Part shown: piece after piece, positions 1 through 9,715 of the stretch | Numbering within the stretch: position 1 is the first letter of the stretch | Layout of the letters: each line of letters opens with the position of its first letter | From: Pomphorhynchus laevis | Taxonomy: Eukaryota > Acanthocephala > Palaeacanthocephala > Echinorhynchida > Pomphorhynchidae | Reading direction: 5' to 3' | Length of the DNA stretch: 64,000 nucleotides | NCBI GenBank assembly: GCA_012934845.2 | Contig: WNNJ02001579.1 | Span: 1-64,000, forward strand | Program-made: the position numbers and the translations under genes | The notes under the pieces: model-generated | What the model saw: only the letters and a program-made list of their open reading frames with translations | The model's database searches: none | Told to the model about the DNA's origin: nothing

Positions 1-3000
1 TAATGCGGGCGTAGCTTGCGCCACGCGTCGCGTCCCCGGGTTGCGGATAGGGGAGTGTCCTGTAGATATACAGGGTAGCTGCGATTTAAGCAAGCTTTGG
101 CTTGACGAATAAGCAGTCGCGGACAGCTAGCAGTAGCGTTATCGCGATGGCGACGTATAGTGTGGCAGCCTTACGTCTATAAAATCCATCCATCCATTGG
201 GGGCTTAACGCTATGATATGGCGAGTCGATCCCGCCATTAAATAAGGATCTGCCACTTGTTACCGGACAAGTTACACTATTGGATTAGTACCGGTTAGGC
301 CCACCGCTTATAACTGTGGTTGACGATAGGCTCTGCGACAAGCCAGTCACAAAAACAAATAAGTCGTTATCAAAGAAAAATGGAACACACCTAAAAATGC
401 AAACACGAAACATAGATAAGGCGTCCACTAAATTCGACGCGGTAAGACGAGGCCCGGTTTTACTGATAAATACGCGAGGGTTCCCGACGCATGGACGACG
501 CCGGGATGTAAGTAATCCAGTCCAGTGTTATAAAAACACAAATAAAGCTCACGAAAAGATGCGCGTAGCATCTCTAAACATCGGCACACTTACTAGTAGG
601 ACCGAAGAACTAGCGATGATGCTGCGAAGAAGGAAAATCGACGTATGTACATTACAAGAGACGAAATGGAGTGGTGCAAAAGCCTATGACTTGGAGCGCG
701 AACGCGGCAATAACGGTTACAAACTTTTTTACAACGGAGACGACGACCGGCTAATGAAGATATCCATCGTTACCATGGAGCGAACAATTCACATTTTCTC
801 TGCTTATGCACCACAGACAGGACAAAGCGAATCAGCGAAAGATACATTTTGGGAGATGCTGGACAGCAACACACGCAAAATTCCCGCTGAAGATTATCTA
901 ATAATCGCAGGAGATCTCAATGGTCATGTTGGCCAACGGGCCGAAGGAAATCAGTGCCATGGTGGAAATGGATACGGTCAGAGAAACAAAGATGGCGAGC
1001 GCATTGTCGACTTCTCAGACTCCCACGACCTCATCATCACCAATACATGGTTCATAAAGCGGCCCACACAGCTTCCAACATACTACAGTGGAGTAAACAA
1101 ATCGCAGATTGACTTCATTCTTGTACGGCGCAAACAAATGTCCACTGTACATGACGTAAAGGTCATACCTTATGAGACAACAGCAGCACAGCATCGTCCC
1201 GTAATCGCAGTTTTGAATATTAAACCACCCAAACAACATCAGGAAAAGCGTACCGGCCCATCACGCATCAAGTGGTGGCGATTCCACGAGAAGGAGTCTG
1301 AAATGATACATCGCATACAATTGCCTGACGTAACAGACGTCGAGAACACATGGAACAGAGTCAAAGATATTATTCACATCGCCGCCAAAAAGACAATTGG
1401 ATCCACCAAGCCCGGAAGACGCTACATCAATTTTGATACTTGGCTTTGGACAGATGAGGTGAAAATAAGGGTGCGTGAAAAGAAGCGACAATATCACGTA
1501 TTCCTCGATGATAAGACCCATGTAAATTGGCAGAAGTATCACGAAGCCAAGCGTAAAGCGAAGAAAGCCGTGGCGTCCGCACGAGCCATCCATTATGAGG
1601 AAGTGTACAAGAAGCTGGATACTCGAGACGGCGAACGCGACCTTTTCCGACTTCTCAAGCTCCGCCACAAACAAACTCAGGACATCGAAAAGTTCCACTG
1701 CGTTAATGATAAAAACGGCGAACAAATCGTAGGTCGACCAGAAGTTTTAGAAAGATGGCGTGAGTATTTTGAGGAAGTATGTACTGAAGAGTTCACTCAC
1801 CCCCCAATCTCACAAGCCCAAACAGTACTCGGTCCATTACTCCCAATTAGCACGGAGGAAGTTGATGAAGCGTTAAAGAGGACAAAGAAGGGAAAAACAG
1901 CAGGCCCAGATGACATCTCAGCCGAGCTATGGAAATCCAAGTGCTGGAACCCAGCACCTTGGTTAGCGAAACTCTTTAACAAAATCATCGAAGAACACAC
2001 AACACCGACTGATTGGCAATATAGCACCACGGTACCAATTTGGAAAAAGAAAGGAAATCCAGCTGAATGTTCAAACTACCGCCCTATCAGATTGCTATCT
2101 CATACTATGAAGGTATTCGAGCGAATTCTTGACCAGCGTATACGCAAAATCGCAAATTGTACAATCAATCAGGCTGGTTTCGTCAAGGGATGTGGCACCA
2201 CCGACGCCATACATGCCGCGCGGCTGCTGATCGAAAAATATCGGGAAAAAGACACACCTCTTCACATAGCATTCCTCGACTTAGAGAAAGCTTTCGATCG
2301 CGTTCCACATGAGCTTATCTGGCATGCGCTACGCCAACATCAAATCCCAGAGCATCTGGTTGAGTGGGTCAAGCTGCTCTACATCGGCCCAAGAAGCAGA
2401 GTACGATGCACAGCTGGAGTATCAAAACCATTTCGTATTTCCGTCGGCGTCCACCAAGGAAGCGTGCTTTCGCCACTTCTGTTTATTCTGGTCATGGATA
2501 CCTTAACGAGCGACATTCAGCGTCAAGCACCTTATACCCTACTATATGCGGACGACGTCTTTCTAGCTTCCGTCAATAAGACCGACCTCACGCAGTTAGT
2601 CAAGCTTTGGAATGACAGATTAGCACAACATGGCCTGCGGCTAAACACTAGGAAGACTGAGTACTTGACGACCAATACAAACGATACGGGCACGATCAAT
2701 ATCAACGGAACAGACCTTCCACGGACCGAAAATTTCAAATATCTAGGATCGGTGCTCTCAGCTGATGGCGAATTGAACAACGAAATAACTGCCAGAATCA
2801 ATGCTACATGGATGAAGTGGCGTGCTACAACTGGCATAATGTGCGACCGCAAAATGAAGGATAGCATAAAGTCAAAGATATATCGAAGCGTTATTCGTCC
2901 CATTGCTCTTTATGGAGCAGAATGCTGGCCTATCACAAAGATAGCGGAACGTCGTCTCGCTGTCATGGAGACGAAGATGCTTCGATGGACAAGCGGTTTT

Positions 3001-3330
3001 AGTCTCCTAAATCGGGTTCGCAATGATGATATTTACCGACGATACGGTGTGATGCCTATCCGTGAGAAAATGCTAGAAGCCCGTCTCCGCTGGTTTGGCC
3101 ACACTCTACGGGCACATGACGGTTCCATCGCAAAGGCAGGCTTAAAAATAGACTTTAAAGGCAAACGCCCCAAAGGACGACCAAGACAGCGATGGTCTGA
3201 CACGCTGCACAAGGATCTAAGAGATGCTGGACTACACCCTGATCTGGCTTCGGATCGTTGCAAATGGAGGATGCGTTCCATGAGAGCCGACCCCGCCAAC
3301 ACACGGGATAAAGGCTAAAGAAAAAGAAGA

Positions 3331-3331
<1 letters not shown>
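1..3331 (+). mobile_element. RTE-clade LINE, nearly full length
   Basis: The element has one long ORF with an APE-type endonuclease followed by a reverse transcriptase. Its 3' UTR is very short (stop at 3316-3318, then an A/G-rich GAAGAAG stretch and an AT microsatellite), which is the usual RTE layout. Bases 1-315 are GC-richer than the surrounding DNA and include an ATCC triplet repeat near 188-200; I read them as 5' UTR, but the true 5' end may lie left of the window. The absence of stops over 1000 codons suggests a young insertion. Confidence 0.85.
397..3318 (+). CDS. RTE retrotransposon polyprotein (EN-RT)
   Basis: This encodes the enzyme for target-primed reverse transcription. The frame is open from 316, but that codon is GTG; the first ATG is at 397, and the recognisable endonuclease starts at the ATG at 559 (MRVASLNIGTL). 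Counting from 316, endonuclease residues seen are E115 (LQETKW), D200/N202 (AGDLNGH), D266 (SQIDFILV) and H293 (AQHRPV). The RT has TAGPDD near 530, NYRPIRLLS near 590, LEKAFDRVP near 660, GVHQGSVLSPLLF near 713 and YADD at 744-747. The C-terminal RWFGHTLR and KGRPRQRWSD stretch is an RTE trademark. Compared with the hookworm-type RTE proteins I recall, about 25 residues seem missing between residues 145 and 147 (an NGVGI-type segment), so the endonuclease may be impaired. Close relatives in nematodes are recollection, not a search. Confidence 0.85.
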   Translation: MQTRNIDKASTKFDAVRRGPVLLINTRGFPTHGRRRDVSNPVQCYKNTNKAHEKMRVASLNIGTLTSRTEELAMMLRRRKIDVCTLQETKWSGAKAYDLERERGNNGYKLFYNGDDDRLMKISIVTMERTIHIFSAYAPQTGQSESAKDTFWEMLDSNTRKIPAEDYLIIAGDLNGHVGQRAEGNQCHGGNGYGQRNKDGERIVDFSDSHDLIITNTWFIKRPTQLPTYYSGVNKSQIDFILVRRKQMSTVHDVKVIPYETTAAQHRPVIAVLNIKPPKQHQEKRTGPSRIKWWRFHEKESEMIHRIQLPDVTDVENTWNRVKDIIHIAAKKTIGSTKPGRRYINFDTWLWTDEVKIRVREKKRQYHVFLDDKTHVNWQKYHEAKRKAKKAVASARAIHYEEVYKKLDTRDGERDLFRLLKLRHKQTQDIEKFHCVNDKNGEQIVGRPEVLERWREYFEEVCTEEFTHPPISQAQTVLGPLLPISTEEVDEALKRTKKGKTAGPDDISAELWKSKCWNPAPWLAKLFNKIIEEHTTPTDWQYSTTVPIWKKKGNPAECSNYRPIRLLSHTMKVFERILDQRIRKIANCTINQAGFVKGCGTTDAIHAARLLIEKYREKDTPLHIAFLDLEKAFDRVPHELIWHALRQHQIPEHLVEWVKLLYIGPRSRVRCTAGVSKPFRISVGVHQGSVLSPLLFILVMDTLTSDIQRQAPYTLLYADDVFLASVNKTDLTQLVKLWNDRLAQHGLRLNTRKTEYLTTNTNDTGTININGTDLPRTENFKYLGSVLSADGELNNEITARINATWMKWRATTGIMCDRKMKDSIKSKIYRSVIRPIALYGAECWPITKIAERRLAVMETKMLRWTSGFSLLNRVRNDDIYRRYGVMPIREKMLEARLRWFGHTLRAHDGSIAKAGLKIDFKGKRPKGRPRQRWSDTLHKDLRDAGLHPDLASDRCKWRMRSMRADPANTRDKG

Positions 3332-3378
<47 letters not shown>
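3332..3378. repeat. AT dinucleotide microsatellite at the RTE 3' end
   Basis: About 23 AT units follow directly on the GAAGAAG tail of the RTE element. Simple repeats of this kind commonly grow from RTE tails. Confidence 0.9.
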
Positions 3379-3381
<3 letters not shown>

Positions 3382-3491
3382 TATGTTTTCCTCATGAAGA
3401 GGCAAAACAAATTATAAAATATAACAAATTATATATATAGATTTGAACCGGTTGTTCACAAGATCACCCATTGATGATGCTTTCTATTTAA

Positions 3492-3688
3492 TAATATTAA
3501 TTAAAATCGTGATAATAATGTAATAAACACAATTTATTTCAAAGCTTTCGGATAACCCTTCTTCAGCAACGATTTCAAAAACACAACGATTTCAAGTGTT
3601 TTTGAAATCGTTGCTGAAGAAGGGTTATCCGAAAGCTTTGAAATAAATTGTGTTTATTACATTATTATCACGATTTTAATAAATATTA
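3492..3688. repeat. Long near-perfect inverted repeat (foldback)
   Basis: Bases 3492-3584 pair with 3596-3688 with a single mismatch near the outer end (base 3499 against 3681), leaving an 11-base loop at 3585-3595. The arms are about 93 bp each. The arm includes GAAGAAGGGTTATCCGAAAG, a motif of the kind seen in foldback and short nonautonomous elements. There is no coding content. It could be a foldback or MITE-like element, or a snap-back duplication made during repair. The near identity of the arms implies a recent origin or continual conversion between arms. Confidence 0.85.
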
Positions 3689-3721
3689 TATATAGCGTAT
3701 ATATAATATATATTCACAATA

Positions 3722-3920
3722 ATGGAGCAGCTAGCCTAGTGAATGTAGCGTTGAATCGCGATTCAGACGTCCTGAGTTCGAATCCGTTCAGCACAGTGTA
3801 CGGAGTAAGTAGATAATAAGGATCGAAATGTAAAATGTAGGTCTGGGTAAGCAGCTGATGAGACCCATCCAGACTGATTAGTAGCGTTGAGCTGTATCAA
3901 AAATAGGATTAATACCAGTG
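3722..3920 (+). repeat. tRNA-derived SINE-like element
   Basis: A box-A-like TAGCCTAGTGAA lies at 3732-3743 and a box-B-like AGTTCGAATCC at 3775-3785, spaced like an internal RNA polymerase III promoter. Each matches its consensus at all but one or two positions. The sequence that follows (about 3786-3920) is not tRNA-like and would be the SINE body. The right boundary is a guess, because no clear tail or target duplication was found. Confidence 0.55.
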
Positions 3921-4529
3921 AGTATAATTTCGTGCCACAATCTGAAGAATTGCTAGTGCCTTTTTAATAATGTATTTATTGAATCGGAAAGTAACGATTT
4001 TATTTCTGTCAAGATTTATTTTGTTTTTAGAAAGTAATTTTCTTAAATATTTGAGAATATTATGATATTAATATTATATTTTTATTATCATTAATTTATT
4101 ATAACTTATAAATAATATTATTGAATAATATAAAAAGTCAAATATTATTGATTTATTAATAAATCAATAAATTTGTGTGAATGTAATACCAATGAATGAC
4201 GGTTCTTTACATTTTTTATTAAAACATATTTTTTAATTTTTTGCTGAATTTGATGTATTTTGTGATTTCTAAATTTTAAAACCCGAAATCGCAAATTGGA
4301 AACGTGTTCTAAAATTGCGTAAAATAAGCCTAACATTTAAAAAACCAGTATCACTCACAAACTGCGTATATAAATTCAGTTAAATTAAGATCATATTTGT
4401 TAAGCACAATTCTAATTTGAAATAGTTTATGTACCGATCAATTGTGCTATTTTTCAAACTTATACGTTATCACTAGCAAAAAAGTAAGAAAACAAATTTT
4501 AAAATACGTGCGGTAGACTTGATAATAAA
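3921..4529. other. AT-rich spacer, nothing recognised
   Basis: The stretch is very AT-rich with short homopolymer and dinucleotide runs. The open frames in it show no recognisable motif. Confidence 0.5.
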
Positions 4530-4858
4530 CAAAATATGTGTAGTGTACAAGTAATTTCGGAGCTATCAAACGATATCAAAAAAAGACAAATTAAAGGTAA
4601 ATCTAACTACAGATCCAAGTAACAAGGTTAGTAATTTTTATATGGTATCAGGTGATGGGGAGGTGATTCCCCCATTCCTAAATTAAAGAATTTGCTGATA
4701 ATTAAAGTTAAGAAACCGATTGAAAAACACGATCTCTACAACAAATTTTTGAGATCCTTCACCAAACAGTTTCAGAACAGGGTTATATTTAACTCTGTTA
4801 GGTTACACCCTGCGGAGGTGAAGATCTCTTTGTCTCGAATGACCTTGCCGCAAACTAC

Positions 4859-5452
4859 ATGGAGTACTTCTCCGCCAATTTAGCTGAATATGGTGAAATT
4901 TCATCCAAGCCTATCCTAGCATCACTAAAAGTTTCAAATCTTCCCTGTTCAATGGAAGAAGATACACGTTCTTTTATGGCTAAATTCAAGGTCACCAATC
5001 TGAGGTCAATCCGGGGTAGGGACGGGAACTCTATCCCGGTTGGCTTTTGCAATGCTCCCGTAAATATTGCTGAATCCTTGTCTAATTCTGCGTCGAATCC
5101 CTTTATGGGTTTCAATATTAAATTCACGATCACAGAGAGGGATGATCTGACCTATCCCCACTGCAGCCGGTGTCACAAATGGGGACACTGGGCCTCCAGC
5201 TGCAGTGGGACCCCTTCGTGTGGGGGCTGTAGCTTCACCAGCTGTCCTTCTCTTACAACTACCGATCGCTGCGAGGCCCCCCTTTCCTGCTCGAATTGCG
5301 GGGGGTGCCATCCTGCTTGGAGCAGGAAATGCTTTCTATTCAAAGAATATAGACAATTATTCTTGCTGAAACCGCCCAATCCGGCCAAGTCCTTCGCGGT
5401 CGCTGCAGCTCACGTATGGATGACGCTGACATTCTACGGATTATCGACTTAA
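4859..5452 (+). pseudogene. Family K LINE ORF1 (CCHC zinc-knuckle protein), copy A
   Basis: This is the gag-like, RNA-binding ORF1 protein of the LINE. Visible parts are a conserved SNSASNPFMGFNIKF block and then three cysteine/histidine knuckles: one CX2CX4HX4C unit at CSRCHKWGHWASSC, a poorly formed middle unit, and CX2CX3HX6C at CSNCGGCHPAWSRKC. The last form is typical of I/Jockey ORF1 proteins. Coding sequence also lies upstream, from ATG 4536, in other frames, and the conserved C-terminal end runs to a TAG at 5714-5716 after a frame change, so this copy is broken in at least two places. Copy C at 30190-30870 has the same knuckles. Confidence 0.75.
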
Positions 5453-5700
5453 AGACTTCGAATGCTCTTCGGCATATGGAGGAGTTAGTACGCTCTATCC
5501 TAACTGTTATCGGGACTAATCCTTGCTTCCTGTTTCCTCGGTTCCGGAGTCGAAAATGAGAGAGGGTCCGGCCCATGCCGTCCCCCGCTCAAGATTGGGA
5601 AGCTAACCCAACAGAAGACTAATAGGGGAAATGAAGATACTGCCCAGGGGCAAGTACCTTCCTTGGAGGGGGCTAGTGGTGGGAAGGGCAACCTTCCTGC

Positions 5701-5718
5701 ACCTAGCTTTGTCTAGGT
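5701..5718 (+). other. Conserved inter-ORF hairpin of family K, copy A
   Basis: ACCTAG and CTAGGT arms enclose a six-base loop, and the ORF1 stop TAG (5714-5716) lies in the right arm, 33 bases before the ORF2 ATG at 5750. Copy C has the same hairpin at 30958-30975 with a changed loop base. It may take part in termination-reinitiation; that role is inferred. Confidence 0.45.
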
Positions 5719-5749
5719 AGGCAATCCCCCATCCAACAAATCCATCACA

Positions 5750-8198
5750 ATGCAGAGTACTCGTGAGCCTTTTTCACTGAATATCCTTCAGTGGAACTCG
5801 GGAGGTGCTTCCGCCCTTAGACTTCTATCTGGTAGAGATGCAGATGTTATAGTCCTTCAGAAGGCGCGGTCTATCCGTCTCCCCCAGGACATTACTCGAT
5901 TTATTCCAAAGCATATTTGTTCCCACTATACTCAGTACATAACCCCACCTCACTCCTCTTCATCTCAAGGACTCTTGACCTTAGTTAAGTGCTCCTTAAG
6001 GTCCTCCCTCCTATTAAACTACTCATGCCCAGCCCTTTCTTGTTTAGTAGTTTCACTCAGTAAGAACGGTAAACGCATAAGTCTAGCCAATGTCTACATC
6101 CGTCCAGGGGAAATTCACAAGAACCGTGACCTCCTGGATAGTATTATTGGCAGCGGTTATGACATGTTACTTGGAGATTTCAACGACAGAACTGGTCGTT
6201 GGATCAATGCAGCACTTCGCAGAGCTAGGAACGGTTATCTTATTCACAAATCCCCGTCACCTACCTTTCATTGCACATCAACAAATTCTATCCTCGACAT
6301 TTTACTGCTTTACTCGAGGTGGTTGTTAAAACCCTTCTGCACGGAGCAGTCGCGCCAGCAATTGTCCACCTCTCATGACCTAATTCGTTGGAGGATTGAG
6401 GAAGATATGTTGCTTCGAAGGAGGTTTCACTTTGATCCGATCAGAGTGGCCCTCTTTCAAGCGGCTATCCAACTCTTTCCCTTAATAGGAAATGAGAGTT
6501 TGACCAAATTTAATACCTACCTCTTTTCGCAAGCTACCGCGATTCTATCGACTACCTATAAAGGTCGTATATACAATCCCACTCCGACAAAACTCAAGGT
6601 CTTAGCAAAATTACTGAACCTCCCTAATCTCTCTGCTTCCGCCAAACAGGCCCTCTCGAATGAATACTAGAGCACTAGATACAGGTTCCAGCTGAGTAGG
6701 GATAGGACGAGTATCGCTTGCCTTAATCCTTCTCAGTCTTCCTTTTGGAAGATTTTCAAGAAGGAGAAATTTGTTTGCTGGAAGGATAGAGCATTGCGTT
6801 GGATAGGGAATGTAGGCCTTGATAAAGTTTTGGAGGAGTCACTGGCCCTACACAACTATGGAGTTACTCTATCACCTCAACCAATCCCGCCTTGGTGTAA
6901 CTTCAGGAGTAGGGATCTATCTGTTACGGATATCCTTAACTCCTGGGGTCCACTCCCGGGCATCTCCAAATCCGTCGTTCCACTTTCTTCTCGGGTCTGT
7001 CAGCTTTTGACAGCCGATCAGAGAAGAGGGGTTGCCGTCACAATGCTTTTATCCTCCCCATCCAATGTAGCAGGCATCACTATTAGTAAGCGTGTTTTTA
7101 TTCCTAAGAAAAAATCCTGCTCATGCCCTAAAGATCTGCGACCCATTTCGATTCAAAATTCCCTCGTGTCGATTTACGAAAAAGCGCTTGCGCGTAAAAT
7201 CCGCGACCATTTAAGTAGGCGAAATTTGATCCCTCCAGGTTTTCATGGGTTCGTCAAAGGTCGCTCGGTCCATTCAGCAGTTGGTGAGGTGGAGCAGTTT
7301 TGTCGGAACAATAGCCATTGTCTAGTTGTGGCTGTTTTCCTTGACTTTTCTGCTGCATTTGACCGCATCTCCATTCCTTTTGTGATCTCTTCTCTCAGGT
7401 CCCTCGGGTTGCCTGCGAGAATTGTGAACAGAGTGGAGATCCTGTTGTTTACCAAGCGATTTTACTATGAAGACGACCCTGATGCGCGTCAGTTCTACCC
7501 TATTACGGGTGTACCTCAAGGATCCCTACTTTCTCCTATCTTATATCTTGCTGCCTCTATTAAACTATTCAAAATATTTAAACGCGAACAACGTCTTGTG
7601 GTGTACGCTGATGACACCACAGCCCTGTTCACTGGACACAGGTGTAAAGACGTAGTCTCTGAAATCAGCCGTTTTTTTAAGATTAAAAGATCAGTAACCC
7701 ATATCCAATCTTATTTTAAACTCAACTAAATCGCAGGTGGTCGTCTTTCATGGCACACCTGCTACAAAGCAAAAACTAAAGATATTAGCACTCTCTGCGC
7801 TCTCCTCCATATTTGCCTCTGAACCACTTCCCACCTTCACAAGTCGAGTAAAATACCTGGGGTTCACCGTTACGGTGAACTGGTCGGCGAAAGCTGACCT
7901 GGATAGACTTAAACGTATCCTGAAGAAAGCTAGGTGGGCCCTGAAACGGGCTCAGCATCTGTCATTGAAAGGGAAAGCCCAGGTGCGCCTTTGGGGCACT
8001 TGGGCTATCTCGGGTGTAGTCTTCTTCTCAAGAGGACGTCCCCCAGAGCAAAGGCTAAGATTTCTTAAGCTTCTCGTCTCTCGTTTACCAAGCATAGTCC
8101 GCGCCGATTGGATTCTTCGGGGGGTGAAAGACCCCGGGTGGTTCAGTCGGAAGGCGGCGTGTTGGATCGGTTGGGGGTTCAGATCCCCCTGGACCTGA
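5750..8198 (+). pseudogene. Family K LINE ORF2 (APE endonuclease and reverse transcriptase), copy A
   Basis: ORF2 starts at ATG 5750. The endonuclease shows SLNILQWNSGG at the N-terminus, MLLGDFNDRTGRW (catalytic D and N) and TSHDLIRWRI in place of SDH. The usual ETR is altered to KAR (copy C keeps ETR). The RT shows RPISIQNSLVSIYEKAL, HGFVKGRSVHSA, FLDFSAAFDRI, GVPQGSLLSPILY and VVYADDTTALF. A compact C-terminal domain ends RFLKLLVSRLPS then a WILRGVKDPGWF motif, shared by all three copies; no RNase H is visible. Breaks seen are a TAG at 6668-6670 (copy B has TGG there) and a two-base loss in the T-run near 7674, after which the frame resumes at 7737. It is therefore dead but only lightly decayed. 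Confidence 0.8.
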
Positions 8199-8395
8199 GG
8201 CCATGAAAGAGAAAGGGAAGATGAAAAACGAAAGAAAAATTTTGTCATTTTTTATCTGAGTTGGTTATGACCTACCTTTTTTTATTCTTGCATGCTATAT
8301 TTTGGTGTATTTAATAAGGTCTTTATTTACTTATTTAAAATAGAAGCGTCATTCATTAGTATTAAAATATTTAAATTTAATTACTAAAATTCAAT

Positions 8396-9049
8396 TCATA
8401 TTCCGTAAACACGTAAGTGTATATTGTAGTTACTAAATAAAGTAAGTAATACGGATATTTGAAAATACATTATAGTGGTACCTATGCGATAATGCTTGTT
8501 ATTTCGGTCGTCGGCTGTATTCTGTGCTTTGTATTTGCGAATAATCGGTCGTTTTTTCCTGTTACTATTTCGTGATTTCGCCTTTATTTTGCTGTCACTT
8601 TTTAAATGACGCTCTACATGCCTGGCAAGTAGTTGTCTTGTCCTGAATCGATATTCACAGTTCTCAAATATACAGGCGAACTTTTTATGTTCTGAGCAAT
8701 GGTAAACAGTCACATGATGTTCCAAATGTCGATAGCTGCCCGATGATTGTTTGAAACGTTTGCATCCCTGCCACAGGCACCTGAATTTACCACTGCGTTT
8801 TAAAACACCATCTGTGATATCTCCATTTAGTGCAGGCTTTAAATGTCGCGACAGTAAATGCTCAAGTAGATCTTTTACCTCACAATCTTCATTACAATTG
8901 AGCCATCTGCATTGCATATATTTTTTGCCTGGAGAGTCAACAACTTGTAACGTTTCAATTGATATATCATTATTATTCATCTCTTTAATTTCCTTTACAA
9001 TAAAACAACAAGAATCAATAAAATCGGCACGGTTCTTGATTATAGGCAC
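8396..9049 (-). CDS. AEBP2/jing-like three-finger C2H2 protein, exon or partial gene
   Basis: The 217-codon frame holds three C2H2 fingers in the order and spacing of the AEBP2/jing family, an accessory subunit of Polycomb complex PRC2 that binds DNA and chromatin in the nucleus. Finger 1 is CRWLNCNEDCEVKDLLEH; finger 2 is FRCLWQGCKRFKQSSGSYRH, with the unusually long 15-residue gap of AEBP2 finger 2 (FVCLWKGC in human); finger 3 ends LLARHVERH, like GGLARHVPTH. A basic stretch (SRNSNRKKRPIIRK) follows, as in AEBP2. The conserved AEBP2 C-terminal domain is not found nearby, and the last ~40 residues look intronic; a possible donor is at about 8482. The frame opens at a GTG; the first in-frame ATG is 8978-8980. 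It may be one exon of a gene or a remnant cut off by the family K LINE ending at 8345. Confidence 0.65.
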   Translation of the reverse strand: MPIIKNRADFIDSCCFIVKEIKEMNNNDISIETLQVVDSPGKKYMQCRWLNCNEDCEVKDLLEHLLSRHLKPALNGDITDGVLKRSGKFRCLWQGCKRFKQSSGSYRHLEHHVTVYHCSEHKKFACIFENCEYRFRTRQLLARHVERHLKSDSKIKAKSRNSNRKKRPIIRKYKAQNTADDRNNKHYRIGTTIMYFQISVLLTLFSNYNIHLRVYGI

Positions 9050-9159
9050 GGTTTCAACAGCATTTATTAATAATTATAAAAAATTATAAAAAATATGTTT
9101 GAGAAACATATTAATTCAGTTTGTTTTAAAATATAGCACGTGTGCTTATCAATCATCTA

Positions 9160-9715
9160 TTTTCGAGTTTACGAAATTTCATATATGAAAATTCATATAT
9201 GGAAAATTCGTACATAAAGTTTCATATACGCGAAATTTCATCCACATAAATTCGATATATGAAAAATCATACATTGGGAAATTTAATATACGAAAAATTA
9301 TACACAGATATTCAAATGATGTGGTATGTGGATTTCGATCTCAAAATATATTTTATATATTATTCGAGTATATCATTTCTGGCATATTATTCGCGTTTAT
9401 TATTCGAGCTTATTCTTTCAAGTATATTATTCGAGTCTATTATTTTTGGCCTATTCATTGAGTCTATTATTCGAGCTTATCATTTCTGGCCTATTATCCG
9501 AGTATGCTATTCGAGTATATTATTTATGGCCTATTATTCGAGTATATTATTTCTAGTCTATTATCCGAGTCTATTCTTTGAGCCAATTATTTCTGGCATA
9601 TTATCCAAGTTTATTATTCTAGTCTATTATTTCTGGCCATTTAGCTGAGTCTATTATTCGAGCTTATTATTTCTGGTCTATTATTCGAGTGTATTATTCG
9701 AGTTACGTCATTCTT
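9160..9715. repeat. Two adjoining degenerate short tandem arrays
   Basis: From 9160 to about 9305, variants of a ~20-bp unit resembling GAAATTTCATATATG recur in imperfect tandem. From about 9357 to 9715, units like TATTATTCGAGTCTATTATT alternate with TTTCTGGCC variants at about 13-30 bp spacing. Open frames across these arrays encode low-complexity Y/F/L/I-rich strings and are by-products of the repeat. Confidence 0.7.

Larger units (their letters stand above)
4530..8345 (+). mobile_element. Family K LINE, copy A (CCHC ORF1, APE-type ORF2)
   Basis: The nearly full-length copy has remnants of ORF1 from an ATG at 4536, a knuckle-bearing ORF1 core, and ORF2 from 5750 to 8198. It ends in a TTTATTTACTTATTT tail at about 8320-8340. 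The same order is found in copies at 16810-18916 and 30186-33583, which helps define the ends. The APE-type EN, RT and CCHC gag-like ORF1 place it in the broad I/Jockey group; I could not name the clade. Its 3' end sits directly beside the zinc-finger exon on the other strand. Confidence 0.8.

Noticed and set aside
1261-1725. A 154-codon minus-strand frame
   Set aside because: It is antisense to the RTE ORF and a by-product of its codon use.
8160-8200. TGGGGGTTCAGATCCCC near the family K 3' end as a tRNA-like B box
   Set aside because: It is coding sequence shared by all three family K copies, with no A box at the right distance.
9259-9648. A 129-codon open frame rich in Tyr, Phe, Leu and Ile
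   Set aside because: It is a translation of the degenerate TATTATTCGAGT array and repeats with the DNA period.
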